A DNA stretch of 64,000 bases from SpSt-539 sp964549445 (GTDB taxonomy: Bacteria > Planctomycetota > Phycisphaerae > UBA1845 > UTPLA1): contig CAZJVS010000003.1 of assembly GCA_964549445.1 (NCBI GenBank), positions 62,001-126,000 of the forward strand, given 5' to 3'. This document shows positions 40,901 to 48,280 of this stretch, one piece after another; the stretch's first letter is position 1; the number at the start of each line of letters is the position of its first letter. Position numbers and translations under genes: made by a program. The notes under the pieces were generated by a model. The model was not told the origin of the DNA and made no database searches. It saw only the letters and a program-made list of their open reading frames with translations.

Positions 40901-42503
40901 GACGGTCGATCGGCGATCCTCCGCCTTCTTCGATGAGTTTTCGTTCCCGTTCGATGTCTTCCGGACGATTCAATGCGCGAAAGCAGTCGGATCGGATCAG
41001 GGCGGCCTCGCGATTACCCTCGAGCTCGCGACGAACACCCGGAAACCCCTCGGGTTGCAGGGCGCGAAGCGCTTGCTCGTAAGCGCCCTGTCGGAGCAGG
41101 ATCTTCGCGAGCGCCAAATAGAGGTTGGACGAGAACGGTGCGGCCGCGATCGCCTCGCGCAGGGCGTCGGCGGCGGCGCCGTTCTGCCCTTGTTGGGCAT
41201 AGAGATCGGCAAGCAGCGCTTTGACCTCGACGTTTCGCGACCGGCCGAGAGATTGATCGAGCTGCTCAGTTTCTCGCGTGGCTTCGACGAGCTTGTTCTG
41301 GGCCCGCTTGAGCCGGGCGCGCATCAGCCGGACCTCGGGATGATCGGGGCCGACTTCGTCGGTGGCACGCTTGAGCCATGCCTCCGCCTTCGAAATCGAC
41401 TCCGCAGGGCTCGTCGTGGTTTCGCCCCTCGAGAGCCACTGCGCCATTGCTTCCTTCATCATGAGGACGCGCAGGTAGTTCGATTTAATCGACCGAAAGC
41501 CGTCGCCCTTGGGAATGGCCGCAAGGCCCTCGTCGAAGACCTTGAGTTGATCATCAACCTTGCCCTGCTGTTGATATACCCGCGCAAGCGTGAGGTAGAC
41601 CTCGCTCGCCTTTGGATCGATCGTCTTCGCTTTGATAAGCTCCGCGATTGCGTCGTTGAGCGAGTCCTTGCCCTTGAAGATCCAGTAGGCCGCGAGCGCG
41701 ACATGCGAGTCGGACAGGCCGGGCATCAGTTCCTCGGCGGCCTTGAATTCCTTCGACGCGGCGTCGAGGTCGCCCTTCATCAGCAAACGCTTGCCCTTGT
41801 AGACCAGGAGCTTGGCCTGGGCCTCTTTTTCGTTGGACGTGGCGCTTCGATCAATCGCCGATGCGAGAAGCTGGTCTGCCTCGTCCGAGCGATTCTCAGA
41901 GTGCAGAAACTCCGCCAATTGCACCAGGGCTTCAGTATTGGACGGGTTGACCTTCAGCGACTCGCGAAGGGCTTTCTCGCCCTTCTCCCGATAGCTGCGA
42001 TCTTCGCCGGAAAGCGCAAGAAGGGCTGTGCCGTACGCCTCCTGGCCGAGGGCGTTTTGCGGATCAATCTTCACGAGTCGATCGGAATCGTCGAGCACAA
42101 CCTTCCATTGCGGCGAACTGGGAAAGCTCTTGGCAAGTTCGTATTCGGCTTTGACGAGGAGTTCCTGGGTGGGCTTGTGCTGCGAATCGAAGACTCGGGC
42201 TTGCTTGGCAAACTCGCGCAGGGGCTGGAACTCGCCTAACTCGAACAGGCAGCGGGCGACCTTTGACAGTCGGTCGGCCTTCTGGGTCGGTGTCGCACGG
42301 CGGTCAAGACGGAACGCGCGGTAGTAATTCTCAGACGCAACTTTCCAGTCGCCCTTGTCCTCAGCGGCCTTACCGTCGGCTTCGAACTTCGTCGGGTCGG
42401 CGCCGGGCAGGTTGTAGATGAGCAAGAAACCGACGACGCCCATGACGAGCATCGCACCGACGGTCAGGACGCCCACGAGCGTCTTGTTCAGCTTTGTTGC
42501 CAT
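37992..42503 (-). CDS. 1503-residue TPR-repeat protein of the exosortase cluster
   Basis: One transmembrane helix (about 12-33) anchors a long chain of tetratricopeptide repeats with the A-x-x-x-x-(Y/F)-x-x-A-L pattern from residue 45 to near the end. The last 140 residues hold the clearest copies. Position between epsI and the BY-kinase gene matches PrsT-type proteins of PEP-CTERM/exosortase systems (usually about 900 residues), but this one is about 600 residues longer. A scaffold for the polysaccharide-synthesis machinery in the periplasm is the likely role. Start ATG 42503 follows a good hydrophobic-anchor opening; a longer start at 42578 would be out of pattern. Confidence 0.83.
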   Translation of the reverse strand: MATKLNKTLVGVLTVGAMLVMGVVGFLLIYNLPGADPTKFEADGKAAEDKGDWKVASENYYRAFRLDRRATPTQKADRLSKVARCLFELGEFQPLREFAKQARVFDSQHKPTQELLVKAEYELAKSFPSSPQWKVVLDDSDRLVKIDPQNALGQEAYGTALLALSGEDRSYREKGEKALRESLKVNPSNTEALVQLAEFLHSENRSDEADQLLASAIDRSATSNEKEAQAKLLVYKGKRLLMKGDLDAASKEFKAAEELMPGLSDSHVALAAYWIFKGKDSLNDAIAELIKAKTIDPKASEVYLTLARVYQQQGKVDDQLKVFDEGLAAIPKGDGFRSIKSNYLRVLMMKEAMAQWLSRGETTTSPAESISKAEAWLKRATDEVGPDHPEVRLMRARLKRAQNKLVEATRETEQLDQSLGRSRNVEVKALLADLYAQQGQNGAAADALREAIAAAPFSSNLYLALAKILLRQGAYEQALRALQPEGFPGVRRELEGNREAALIRSDCFRALNRPEDIERERKLIEEGGGSPIDRLRSAQLLAAQERMDDAAAAVRAIIKDDPKNIQAYTLLAQILATKKPADEAGAREAVEAGLRAKPDDRSLKLLSLSLNPNEDPEVRKGKLLEFVNAETNPFFRAIMTYNYYMQNGGNDEKSLAAAKTALDEAEKLEPNSPMVLEQQFKFAVRRKDWAAAEKYVERDKELNADGTRGKIMRGRLAMARNEFSKAIQFYREGLAEYPSNSQAWTLLAGAYLINNQRAEARAALDQHALKLDPANGDANRMMAALLIEQGDRAAAKPYLTAAARALPNDTFVKEQAQLLAEQDDPVAGIASREKVRASDPTNIQNLITLAGLYAKTKKPDQADECLRAALAENDKRIGDGNREAYRTVYEAARIYGKQLDRPADGEKALSELLKKVEKKEDKAGIASMLAAYYDDLDLQENAERYYLLAATLSPTANVTAAAGEFYARINRASDALDWFQKARDLAKDDPAILPTIQQRIIQSVIMLRDKKRAATEIDAYIAAYPDDEQGPLFKGLFYLQQGDVGQAEKAFQQQLEKKSDSAVALWQYGQIQAMRQRWPIALDMLKKAKAFRPDAFNYEHRIALGKALIASGKFEEGIAELQSILKESPDAANAATALIEQYMRADPPRLGDAESLAYDYMRRFPDDYRWPQFIGQIGVASKDSRKAITGFSQAVQASKFATSPVLQLIAAMEAAGRYDDVIAFVTKALPANRRRRLPMAEAALGKAYAAKKEPEEANKHFDAALTAARDDFEAYRFIAATMAVSLGVESALDQAQKRLAADKAAGRSTSESLKLMMQLLFQLQRYDEAVRVGDEIIDSADRDDDLLFGLLGQAITLTKMGKFQDAKEKYEKALALDPSSPLALNNAAYMLVDNLKQPAEALKYAERAEQIAPRDANTVDTLGWALAESGRLGDAEGTLLKAVDLDPGNIPALYHLGMVYQRMGNKEDARTRFEAAIRAAEKAKETEFMEKAEKALKELSSQK

Positions 42504-42534
42504 GAATATTCCTCTGCGAAGCTTGAGAATCGAA

Positions 42535-43305
42535 TCATGATCCGCCGGCGGCGGCTTGCCGCTCCAGCGCGGCGACATCCGGAATGTGATCCTTCAGCAA
42601 TACCGGGATGATCTGGCCCAGCAAACGCTCCGCCATGCGGTCCATGTCGGGCGGAGCTTCTTCGTCGGCCAAGCTCTGAAAGCATAGCTCAATCTTGCTG
42701 TAATACAAATATCGCTCGGACTCTCGCCCCATTCGCGACCGAACCTGATTGCGGTCGCAGACCATGTCGCCGTTAACGATGAATGTGTAATAAACAAAGA
42801 CGCGAGTTCCGTTGCCGCGCGGCGGCAGAAAGCTCAAACGACGAACGGGATAAACGCGGCCGCCGGGGAGTGAGAAATCAATGTCGCGGCTGCCGGCGGG
42901 GCTGGCGTTGCCTTGGTAGTAACATTCTTCGGGAACGTGAGGGACCTGGTCTTGAACGCCCGTGTAGTAGGTCACGAACATCGACGCGGAACGTTGCCAC
43001 ATTGAGCCGCGCGAGTTCGGATTCTCGATGATCCACTGGGCATATTGCTTGGTTCCCAATTCGTAAACGGTCTCGTCGGAGAGCACGGTGCGATCTCGCA
43101 CGATATACGGGGCGACGCAGTCGGTGCGCATCTGATCCAGCTCCCGTACGAGAGGAACCTTTTCCTTCTTGAGATAAAGCCTGCCGCTCGCTCGCGCGTA
43201 CTGCAGCAGGCCGCCGGCGACGAGCAGCGTCACAAGGCCGGCGAAGAACGGCGCACCCAGCCCGATCCGTCGCGGCCCGTTCATGTGTCCGGGAATCTCG
43301 CTCAC
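42535..43305 (-). CDS. epsI: EpsI-like exosortase-associated protein (DUF3485)
   Basis: 256 residues with one N-terminal membrane helix (about 18-38) followed by an exported domain. The hallmark VPHVPEECYYQG (Cys preceded by Pro-Glu-Glu, then Gly) corresponds to the Cys motif of EpsI/DUF3485 proteins that sit beside or are fused to exosortases. Role unproven; it may assist sorting or polymer export. Translationally coupled to the exosortase (4-bp ATGA overlap). Confidence 0.85.
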   Translation of the reverse strand: MSEIPGHMNGPRRIGLGAPFFAGLVTLLVAGGLLQYARASGRLYLKKEKVPLVRELDQMRTDCVAPYIVRDRTVLSDETVYELGTKQYAQWIIENPNSRGSMWQRSASMFVTYYTGVQDQVPHVPEECYYQGNASPAGSRDIDFSLPGGRVYPVRRLSFLPPRGNGTRVFVYYTFIVNGDMVCDRNQVRSRMGRESERYLYYSKIELCFQSLADEEAPPDMDRMAERLLGQIIPVLLKDHIPDVAALERQAAAGGS

Positions 43306-44318
43306 GTTTCTGCTTCCCCTCTTTCCTCATCCGTTGCGACGTACAGGTGATCCAGCACATAGAGCACGCCGAAATAGATCGCAAAGCCGAGCGCGAAGGT
43401 GACGATGCCGAGCGCCGAATGGGGTGTGCCCTTCGCCCAGTCTTCTTGTCCGTAGATGTGCAATGCTCCGGTCACGACGACGCGTATGACGTTGCAGAAC
43501 AATGCGACCGGGACAACGATCGCGGCCATGATGATGCGATGCCACATCGGGCGTGGCGCGAAGTAGGCCATCGCCAGTCCGAGCGCGACAAAGGCCATGA
43601 GCGAGCGCATCCCGCTGCAAGCGCCGGCCACCGTGAAGTACCCGGATCGTCCGGTGGCGATGTTGTCGAACGCTATGTTGATTCCATTCCGCTCAACGAT
43701 GATGCTTGGCAGAAATCGCAGGACATGCTCGCCGGCAAACGCCGCGATCTGCTGGAGCGGCTGAGTGATCGCGCGATAGATGTACTCCGGCGGCGGAAGC
43801 GCTAGAACCAGGAACCCGATCGGGAACGCTGTCCGCCACAGCACGCGCCACCCGCAGTTCAGCAGGGTCAGGCCGGCGATGGCCGTCACGATTGATAGCG
43901 CTTGTGGGTAGCCGATCTTCAGGCGGATTGAATAGATGTAGATCGCGAGCGACCCGATCACAACCAGCAATCCGAGCCAGCTTGGGCGGACCGGAGTGGC
44001 GGCAAGCATGTCTCTCCTGGAGTGAACGAAATAGATGCAGAACAGTGGAATGAGAAAGCCGTGCGACCAGTCCGCGTTATTGGTCCAGTAATAGACCATG
44101 CGCACAAACTGGTCCCAGTAGACCCAGACCAGCGCGGCCGCGAGCAGCACAAGTCGCGTGAGGCCGGTCGGCCCGAGCAGCTCGATCAGTGAAGGGGGTG
44201 GAGCAGCGCTCGTGCGCCGTCGAATGGACACGGGGTGGGCCGCGCCGGAATCGGCCGCGATCGCCGGATCTGTCGCGGCCCGAGAAGACGAGGCGGTCTC
44301 CAAATCGGCCGGCGTCAT
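43302..44318 (-). CDS. Exosortase (EpsH/XrtA-type transpeptidase)
   Basis: A polytopic membrane cysteine transpeptidase of 338 residues. The catalytic triad is present and in order: Cys234 in AGACSGMRSL, Arg279 in CNVIRVVVTG and His300 in TPHSALG. About eight hydrophobic helices. Exosortases cleave proteins with PEP-CTERM-like C-terminal signals and are linked to exopolysaccharide. No PEP-CTERM target is encoded in the window. ATG 44318 has AGGAG upstream. Residues 1-45 are a non-membrane, Ala/Ser-rich extension. Confidence 0.93.
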   Translation of the reverse strand: MTPADLETASSSRAATDPAIAADSGAAHPVSIRRRTSAAPPPSLIELLGPTGLTRLVLLAAALVWVYWDQFVRMVYYWTNNADWSHGFLIPLFCIYFVHSRRDMLAATPVRPSWLGLLVVIGSLAIYIYSIRLKIGYPQALSIVTAIAGLTLLNCGWRVLWRTAFPIGFLVLALPPPEYIYRAITQPLQQIAAFAGEHVLRFLPSIIVERNGINIAFDNIATGRSGYFTVAGACSGMRSLMAFVALGLAMAYFAPRPMWHRIIMAAIVVPVALFCNVIRVVVTGALHIYGQEDWAKGTPHSALGIVTFALGFAIYFGVLYVLDHLYVATDEERGEAET

Positions 44319-44345
44319 GCACACACTCCTGACGCCCGGCCCGAA

Positions 44346-46088
44346 CTAGAAGCCAATCGGGATACCGAATTGCTGCCGCCGCTCGGCACTTCGCGCCTGG
44401 TCGATGACCTGGGGATTAATCTTCGGGCTGTACGAGTCGATATCCGCGAAGTTTCGATCATAGACAAACCCGAACCCGTAGCTCATGCGGAACGAGTTGC
44501 GAATGGTTGCCAAGAACGGCGCCGCGGCCGTCGTGCCGACGTTGATAATGTCGTTGGGCCGCAGGAAGAAGTCGGGCTCGTCGCCGCCCAGAATTCGATC
44601 GAGGTTGATCGACCGAATCTCTTCCTGGTCTCCCGGCAGCCGCCGGATGATTTCGGCCCGGCTCGGCCATGCAACCAAATCGAAGCCACCGGCCGCCGCC
44701 ACCGCCTCTTTGACGGTCGTGCTGCGACCATTCAGGCTGTACGCCCCGGGGCGAGCGATATGGCCAGTGACGAAGTACTCGCCCGTCGCTTCAGCCGGGA
44801 GATTGATCACATCGTTCGGCCGAATCACAAGATTGTAACGCATCTCGCCGCGTTGCAGCGCGTCGACGGCGACCTCGATAATCCTCAATGGAGACTCGGC
44901 TTGGCTCAGGGCTTCCCAATCGACGCCGTCGTGCTTGCCGGTCCCCGTCATGTCTACGGTGCCAGTCCGGGCCGAGGTCGGAGCCATCTGGCTGGTTGCC
45001 GCGCCGGCCACCTCGACCCACTCACCGTTAACGTAGACCCAGTTGCCGCCGGGCTTCTTCGTGGAAGATCCGTCTAAGTCATTTGCGGGCTGCGATTTGC
45101 GGCTATCGATCAGTTCGAGAAAGTCCGTGCCTGAAGGGCTACCACGCGAGGAAGACCCTGGCGGCGTGACTTCGGCTGCGCCGGATCCCTTTGACGAAAG
45201 CAGTTCCGGAGGAGCCGTCGAGTCATGCCTGGCCATCGCCGGATCGATCTCATCGAGCAACGAAGCACCTTGCGGGGCGGCTGGAACCGGCCGGCCCGCG
45301 TCAAAGTCCGATAATGCAACGCTGTTTATACCATCGCTTTCGGCAAACGGGTCCTTTTCAGCCGGGCGAGTCGTACCACCGGGTCGCGCAGAATCGTAAT
45401 GCTTTTCGACCCCGGGCGTGGTCTGTGGGGCCGGCTTGCCGCCCCGAAGAACATACAACTTCTGTTGGAACGGAGAAATCGGACCGATCGACGCGATGAC
45501 ATCCATCACCCGAAAGTCCGGCCGCGGGAGTGGATACTCGCCAACCTTGTTGGTGTTGCCGACGACCGAAAAGCGCCTCGCCTGCGACTGAATGACATTC
45601 ACGGCGACTTCCGGTTCCTGCAGTACGCCATCCGACTTCAGCTTCTCGACGAGCTGGAGCTCCAGTTGGCGCGGCGTCAGCCCGACGACCTTCATGGCGC
45701 CGAGCGTCGGCAGCGTGATATAGCCCACCTCGTTGACCAGCCGTCGCATGTCGGCCGGCTGACCCGGAACAATCAATTCGAATATCGAAATGTCGATTAC
45801 ATCGCCACGATCAATCGGAGACTCTTCGTAGGTGACGACGAGATCTTCGCGCGTGGGCTCAACGGCACCCGGGATTCCTTCTGGTTCTTCGAGCGGCCCG
45901 AGCGTGCGCCGGATCTCGTTGCGTATCGGCTTGGATTCAAATCGCCCTGTTTGCGTCGGATCCAGAAAGCCGTTCCGCCACGCGCGCTCGCAGCCGGAGG
46001 TTGTCAGCAGCGCCAGCGTCAACGCGAGGCAGCGCGCGGCCGACAGAGTGTGGATCGCTCGATTCGTTGCGAACGTAGTCACGCTCAT
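44346..46088 (-). CDS. Wza-like polysaccharide export lipoprotein with extra low-complexity insert
   Basis: 580 residues. Lipobox TTSGC (lipidated Cys33) follows a signal peptide. The outer-membrane polysaccharide export domain (Poly_export) covers about 90-180: VIDISIFELIVPGQPADMRRLVNEVGYITLPTLG. Two SLBB-type repeats follow, one at about 180-240 and another after an insert (about 245-400) rich in Ser, Thr, Pro and Gly. This insert is not usual for Wza and separates the two SLBB units. First gene of the exosortase transcript; ATG 46088 has AGGGAG immediately upstream. Confidence 0.88.
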   Translation of the reverse strand: MSVTTFATNRAIHTLSAARCLALTLALLTTSGCERAWRNGFLDPTQTGRFESKPIRNEIRRTLGPLEEPEGIPGAVEPTREDLVVTYEESPIDRGDVIDISIFELIVPGQPADMRRLVNEVGYITLPTLGAMKVVGLTPRQLELQLVEKLKSDGVLQEPEVAVNVIQSQARRFSVVGNTNKVGEYPLPRPDFRVMDVIASIGPISPFQQKLYVLRGGKPAPQTTPGVEKHYDSARPGGTTRPAEKDPFAESDGINSVALSDFDAGRPVPAAPQGASLLDEIDPAMARHDSTAPPELLSSKGSGAAEVTPPGSSSRGSPSGTDFLELIDSRKSQPANDLDGSSTKKPGGNWVYVNGEWVEVAGAATSQMAPTSARTGTVDMTGTGKHDGVDWEALSQAESPLRIIEVAVDALQRGEMRYNLVIRPNDVINLPAEATGEYFVTGHIARPGAYSLNGRSTTVKEAVAAAGGFDLVAWPSRAEIIRRLPGDQEEIRSINLDRILGGDEPDFFLRPNDIINVGTTAAAPFLATIRNSFRMSYGFGFVYDRNFADIDSYSPKINPQVIDQARSAERRQQFGIPIGF

Positions 46089-46125
46089 GCTCCCTGCCGT
46101 CACGCGTTCCAGCCGTATCGCCACT

Positions 46126-46140
46126 ACCGGATAATCCGGT
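46126..46140. promoter_or_regulatory. Palindrome ACCGGAT-A-ATCCGGT upstream of wza-like gene
   Basis: A perfect 7-bp inverted repeat with one central base, 38 bp before the start codon of the export lipoprotein. Together with the second dyad it forms a pair spaced about 60 bp centre to centre, a typical arrangement for a DNA-binding dimer. No DNA-binding regulator gene is adjacent. Confidence 0.45.
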
Positions 46141-46183
46141 GCGAACGCTCGTGGAAGCGCGGACGACGCCCAATCGTGCCGGT

Positions 46184-46201
46184 AATATCGGCACCGATAT
46201 T
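46184..46201. promoter_or_regulatory. Palindrome AATATCGG-CA-CCGATATT upstream of wza-like gene
   Basis: A perfect 8-bp inverted repeat with a 2-bp centre, about 96 bp upstream of the exosortase-cluster start. Its AT-rich ends and exact symmetry are uncommon by chance in GC-rich DNA. Confidence 0.45.
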
Positions 46202-46553
46202 TCGACCTATGACCCATTCTCCGGGCACGATCAGGCCGCATTCACGCGTCGATTGCCGCGCGTTGGTGGAATGTCGCCACACTGCTACTAACCCGCGCAG
46301 GCATACTGGCGGGAGACTTCGACCGGATAAAATCCCGCGCGACAATCCTGAAAAATGAGCCGCCTCGCAGCGCGTTGAACGTCGCGCCCGCGATCGCAGG
46401 GCTGTCACGGGCGGGCGACAGTCGCCGACCGACGCAAAAAACGCCGACACGATTCAAGTCGTTCGACGCGTCGTCGAAGATAAGGAGCCGCGTACGCTTG
46501 ACGCCGTTCGCTGATTCTGCAACGCTGCAAGGCAGTCGCACGGTAATCCGCAC

Positions 46554-47591
46554 ATGAAGCACCCGCTCGTCGACTTCCCAACGCCGATTCCCGCGAGAGG
46601 GCCGATCCGCGCGCTTTTTTGCTGCGTGGGCCGCCGGGTCGAGCTCCTGGAGAACTTCCGCGATGCGGCCCGGCAGCTCGGGCGGAAGCTGATCGCCTAC
46701 GGCACCGATCGAAGCTGGACCGCCCCGGCCATGCACCTGGTCGATCGGGCCCGCATCTCCCCGCCGATCGACAGCCCGGACTACATCGAATTCCTGCTGC
46801 GACTGGTCAAGCAGGAGTCGGTTCACCTGCTGGTGCCGCTGATCGACTCGGATCTGCTGCTGCTCGCGATGGCGCGGCAGCGTTTCGCCGCGATCGGATG
46901 CACAGTGCTGGTGTCGACGCCCCGCGTCGTCGCGATCTGCCGCGACAAGCTGCTTTGCTACCAGCATCTGTCGACGGCGGGAATCGACACGCCGCCAACG
47001 TGGTCGCTCGACGAGGTGTTCGCGCGAAGATCGCTGCGATTTCCGCTTTACATCAAGCCCCGAGCAGGCAGCGCCGCCCGAGGCCATTTTGTCTGCGAGG
47101 AGCGCGAATCTCTCAACGTGCTCGCTCGCCGCGTCACCGACCCGATCATCCAGGAATACGTACCCGGAATCGAGTTCACGCTGGACGCCTACGCCGGCTT
47201 CGACGGCAAGCCGCACTGCATCGTTCCGCGGCAACGGCTCGAAGTCCGAACCGGCGAAGTCAGCAAGGGCTGCGTAGTGAAAGACCCGCGGATCATCGCG
47301 CTCGGCGCAAAAGTCATACGCTCGTTCCGGGATTGCATCGGGGTCATCACCATTCAGTGCATTCGCTCGGCCGACGGGCGCACGCGCGTGATCGAGATTA
47401 ACCCGCGTGTCGGCGGCGGAATGCCTCTTTCCGTCGCGGCCGGCGCCGACTTTCCCCGTTGGCTCCTCGCCGATCGCATGGGACATCCGCAACGAGTGCG
47501 CATCGACGGTTTCCGCAACGGGCTGCACATGCTGCGCTACGATCATGCCGTCTACCGCGACGCGTCGCGGATCAAGGGCCGGGCGCGCTAA
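46554..47591 (+). CDS. ATP-grasp ligase of the carbamoyl-phosphate synthase group
   Basis: 345 residues. The N-terminal preATP-grasp fold opens with LFCCVGRRVELLENFRDAARQLG. The central region FPLYIKPRAGSAARG contains the nucleotide-binding Lys, and RVIEINPRVGGGMPLSVAAGADFPRWLL holds the metal-binding Glu and Asn. Closest group: carbamoyl-phosphate synthase large-chain-like stand-alone ligases that join a carboxylate to an amine in natural product or surface polymer pathways. The substrates are unknown. It is followed by a HAD phosphatase 20 bp downstream. Confidence 0.82.
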   Translation: MKHPLVDFPTPIPARGPIRALFCCVGRRVELLENFRDAARQLGRKLIAYGTDRSWTAPAMHLVDRARISPPIDSPDYIEFLLRLVKQESVHLLVPLIDSDLLLLAMARQRFAAIGCTVLVSTPRVVAICRDKLLCYQHLSTAGIDTPPTWSLDEVFARRSLRFPLYIKPRAGSAARGHFVCEERESLNVLARRVTDPIIQEYVPGIEFTLDAYAGFDGKPHCIVPRQRLEVRTGEVSKGCVVKDPRIIALGAKVIRSFRDCIGVITIQCIRSADGRTRVIEINPRVGGGMPLSVAAGADFPRWLLADRMGHPQRVRIDGFRNGLHMLRYDHAVYRDASRIKGRAR

Positions 47592-47611
47592 CCCTGTCGC
47601 CCGTCAACGAC

Positions 47612-48280
47612 ATGCCACCCGATCGGGCCGTCATCTTCGATCTCGACGACACGCTCTACCTGGAGCGCGACTATGCCCTGAGCGGCTACCAATTCGTCTC
47701 CGAACGGTTTCGAGATCGTCTCGGCGGCGATGCGACTCGCGCCGTCGCGGCCATGCAGTACTCGCTGGAACACGGCGATCGACGCCACGTCTTTGACGAC
47801 TCGCTTCGATCCCTCGGGCTGCCGGCCGACGCGGGGCTGATCCACGAACTGGCCGACGCCTATCGACGTCACGCCCCGCGCATTCGACTCGCGGACGATG
47901 CCGCGGCCGCACTTCGCCGCCTGCGAAACGTCGCCCGCCTCGGAATCATCACCGACGGGCCGGCGCATCAGCAGAAGAAGAAAATCGACGCACTTGGCGT
48001 CGCGCCGCTCGTCGACATGGTCATTCTGACCGACGAACTCGGCCCCGGATTCGCCAAACCCCATGCACGTGCATTCGAATCGATGGCCGACCGGCTCGGA
48101 GCCGCCCCCGCGTGCTGCACGTATGTCGCCGACAACCCCGCCAAGGACTTTATCGCGCCGAACCGACTGGGCTGGACCACGATTCAAATCCTGCGGCCCG
48201 GAGGTATCCATGCCAACGCCCCGGTCGCGTTGGGCGGCGCGCCGCAGCGAGTCATCACTTCGCTAGTTGAGTTGTCGTGA
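47612..48280 (+). CDS. HAD-superfamily phosphatase
   Basis: 222 residues. Motif I IFDLDDTLY has nucleophile Asp10 and Asp12, motif II is IITDGP (Thr), motif III Lys is in GFAKPHARAF and motif IV is YVADNPAKDF. Often found beside ATP-grasp genes, as here, so it may act on the ligase's product or substrate. It overlaps the convergent membrane-protein gene by 26 bp. ATG at 47612 follows the ligase stop by 20 bp. Confidence 0.87.
   Translation: MPPDRAVIFDLDDTLYLERDYALSGYQFVSERFRDRLGGDATRAVAAMQYSLEHGDRRHVFDDSLRSLGLPADAGLIHELADAYRRHAPRIRLADDAAAALRRLRNVARLGIITDGPAHQQKKKIDALGVAPLVDMVILTDELGPGFAKPHARAFESMADRLGAAPACCTYVADNPAKDFIAPNRLGWTTIQILRPGGIHANAPVALGGAPQRVITSLVELS

Larger units (their letters stand above)
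46089..46553. other. Divergent regulatory region between EPS cluster and ATP-grasp gene
   Basis: About 465 bp. Holds the two palindromes listed separately, near the minus-strand side. On the plus-strand side no -35/-10 pair is convincing, and no Shine-Dalgarno precedes ATG 46554. No gene is supported. Confidence 0.45.

Noticed and set aside
38622..42239. Long plus-strand open frames (hundreds of codons) opposite the TPR gene
   Set aside because: They are antisense shadows caused by high GC and biased third positions. The minus-strand frame has clear TPR repeats, a start with a membrane anchor and continuity over 1500 codons.
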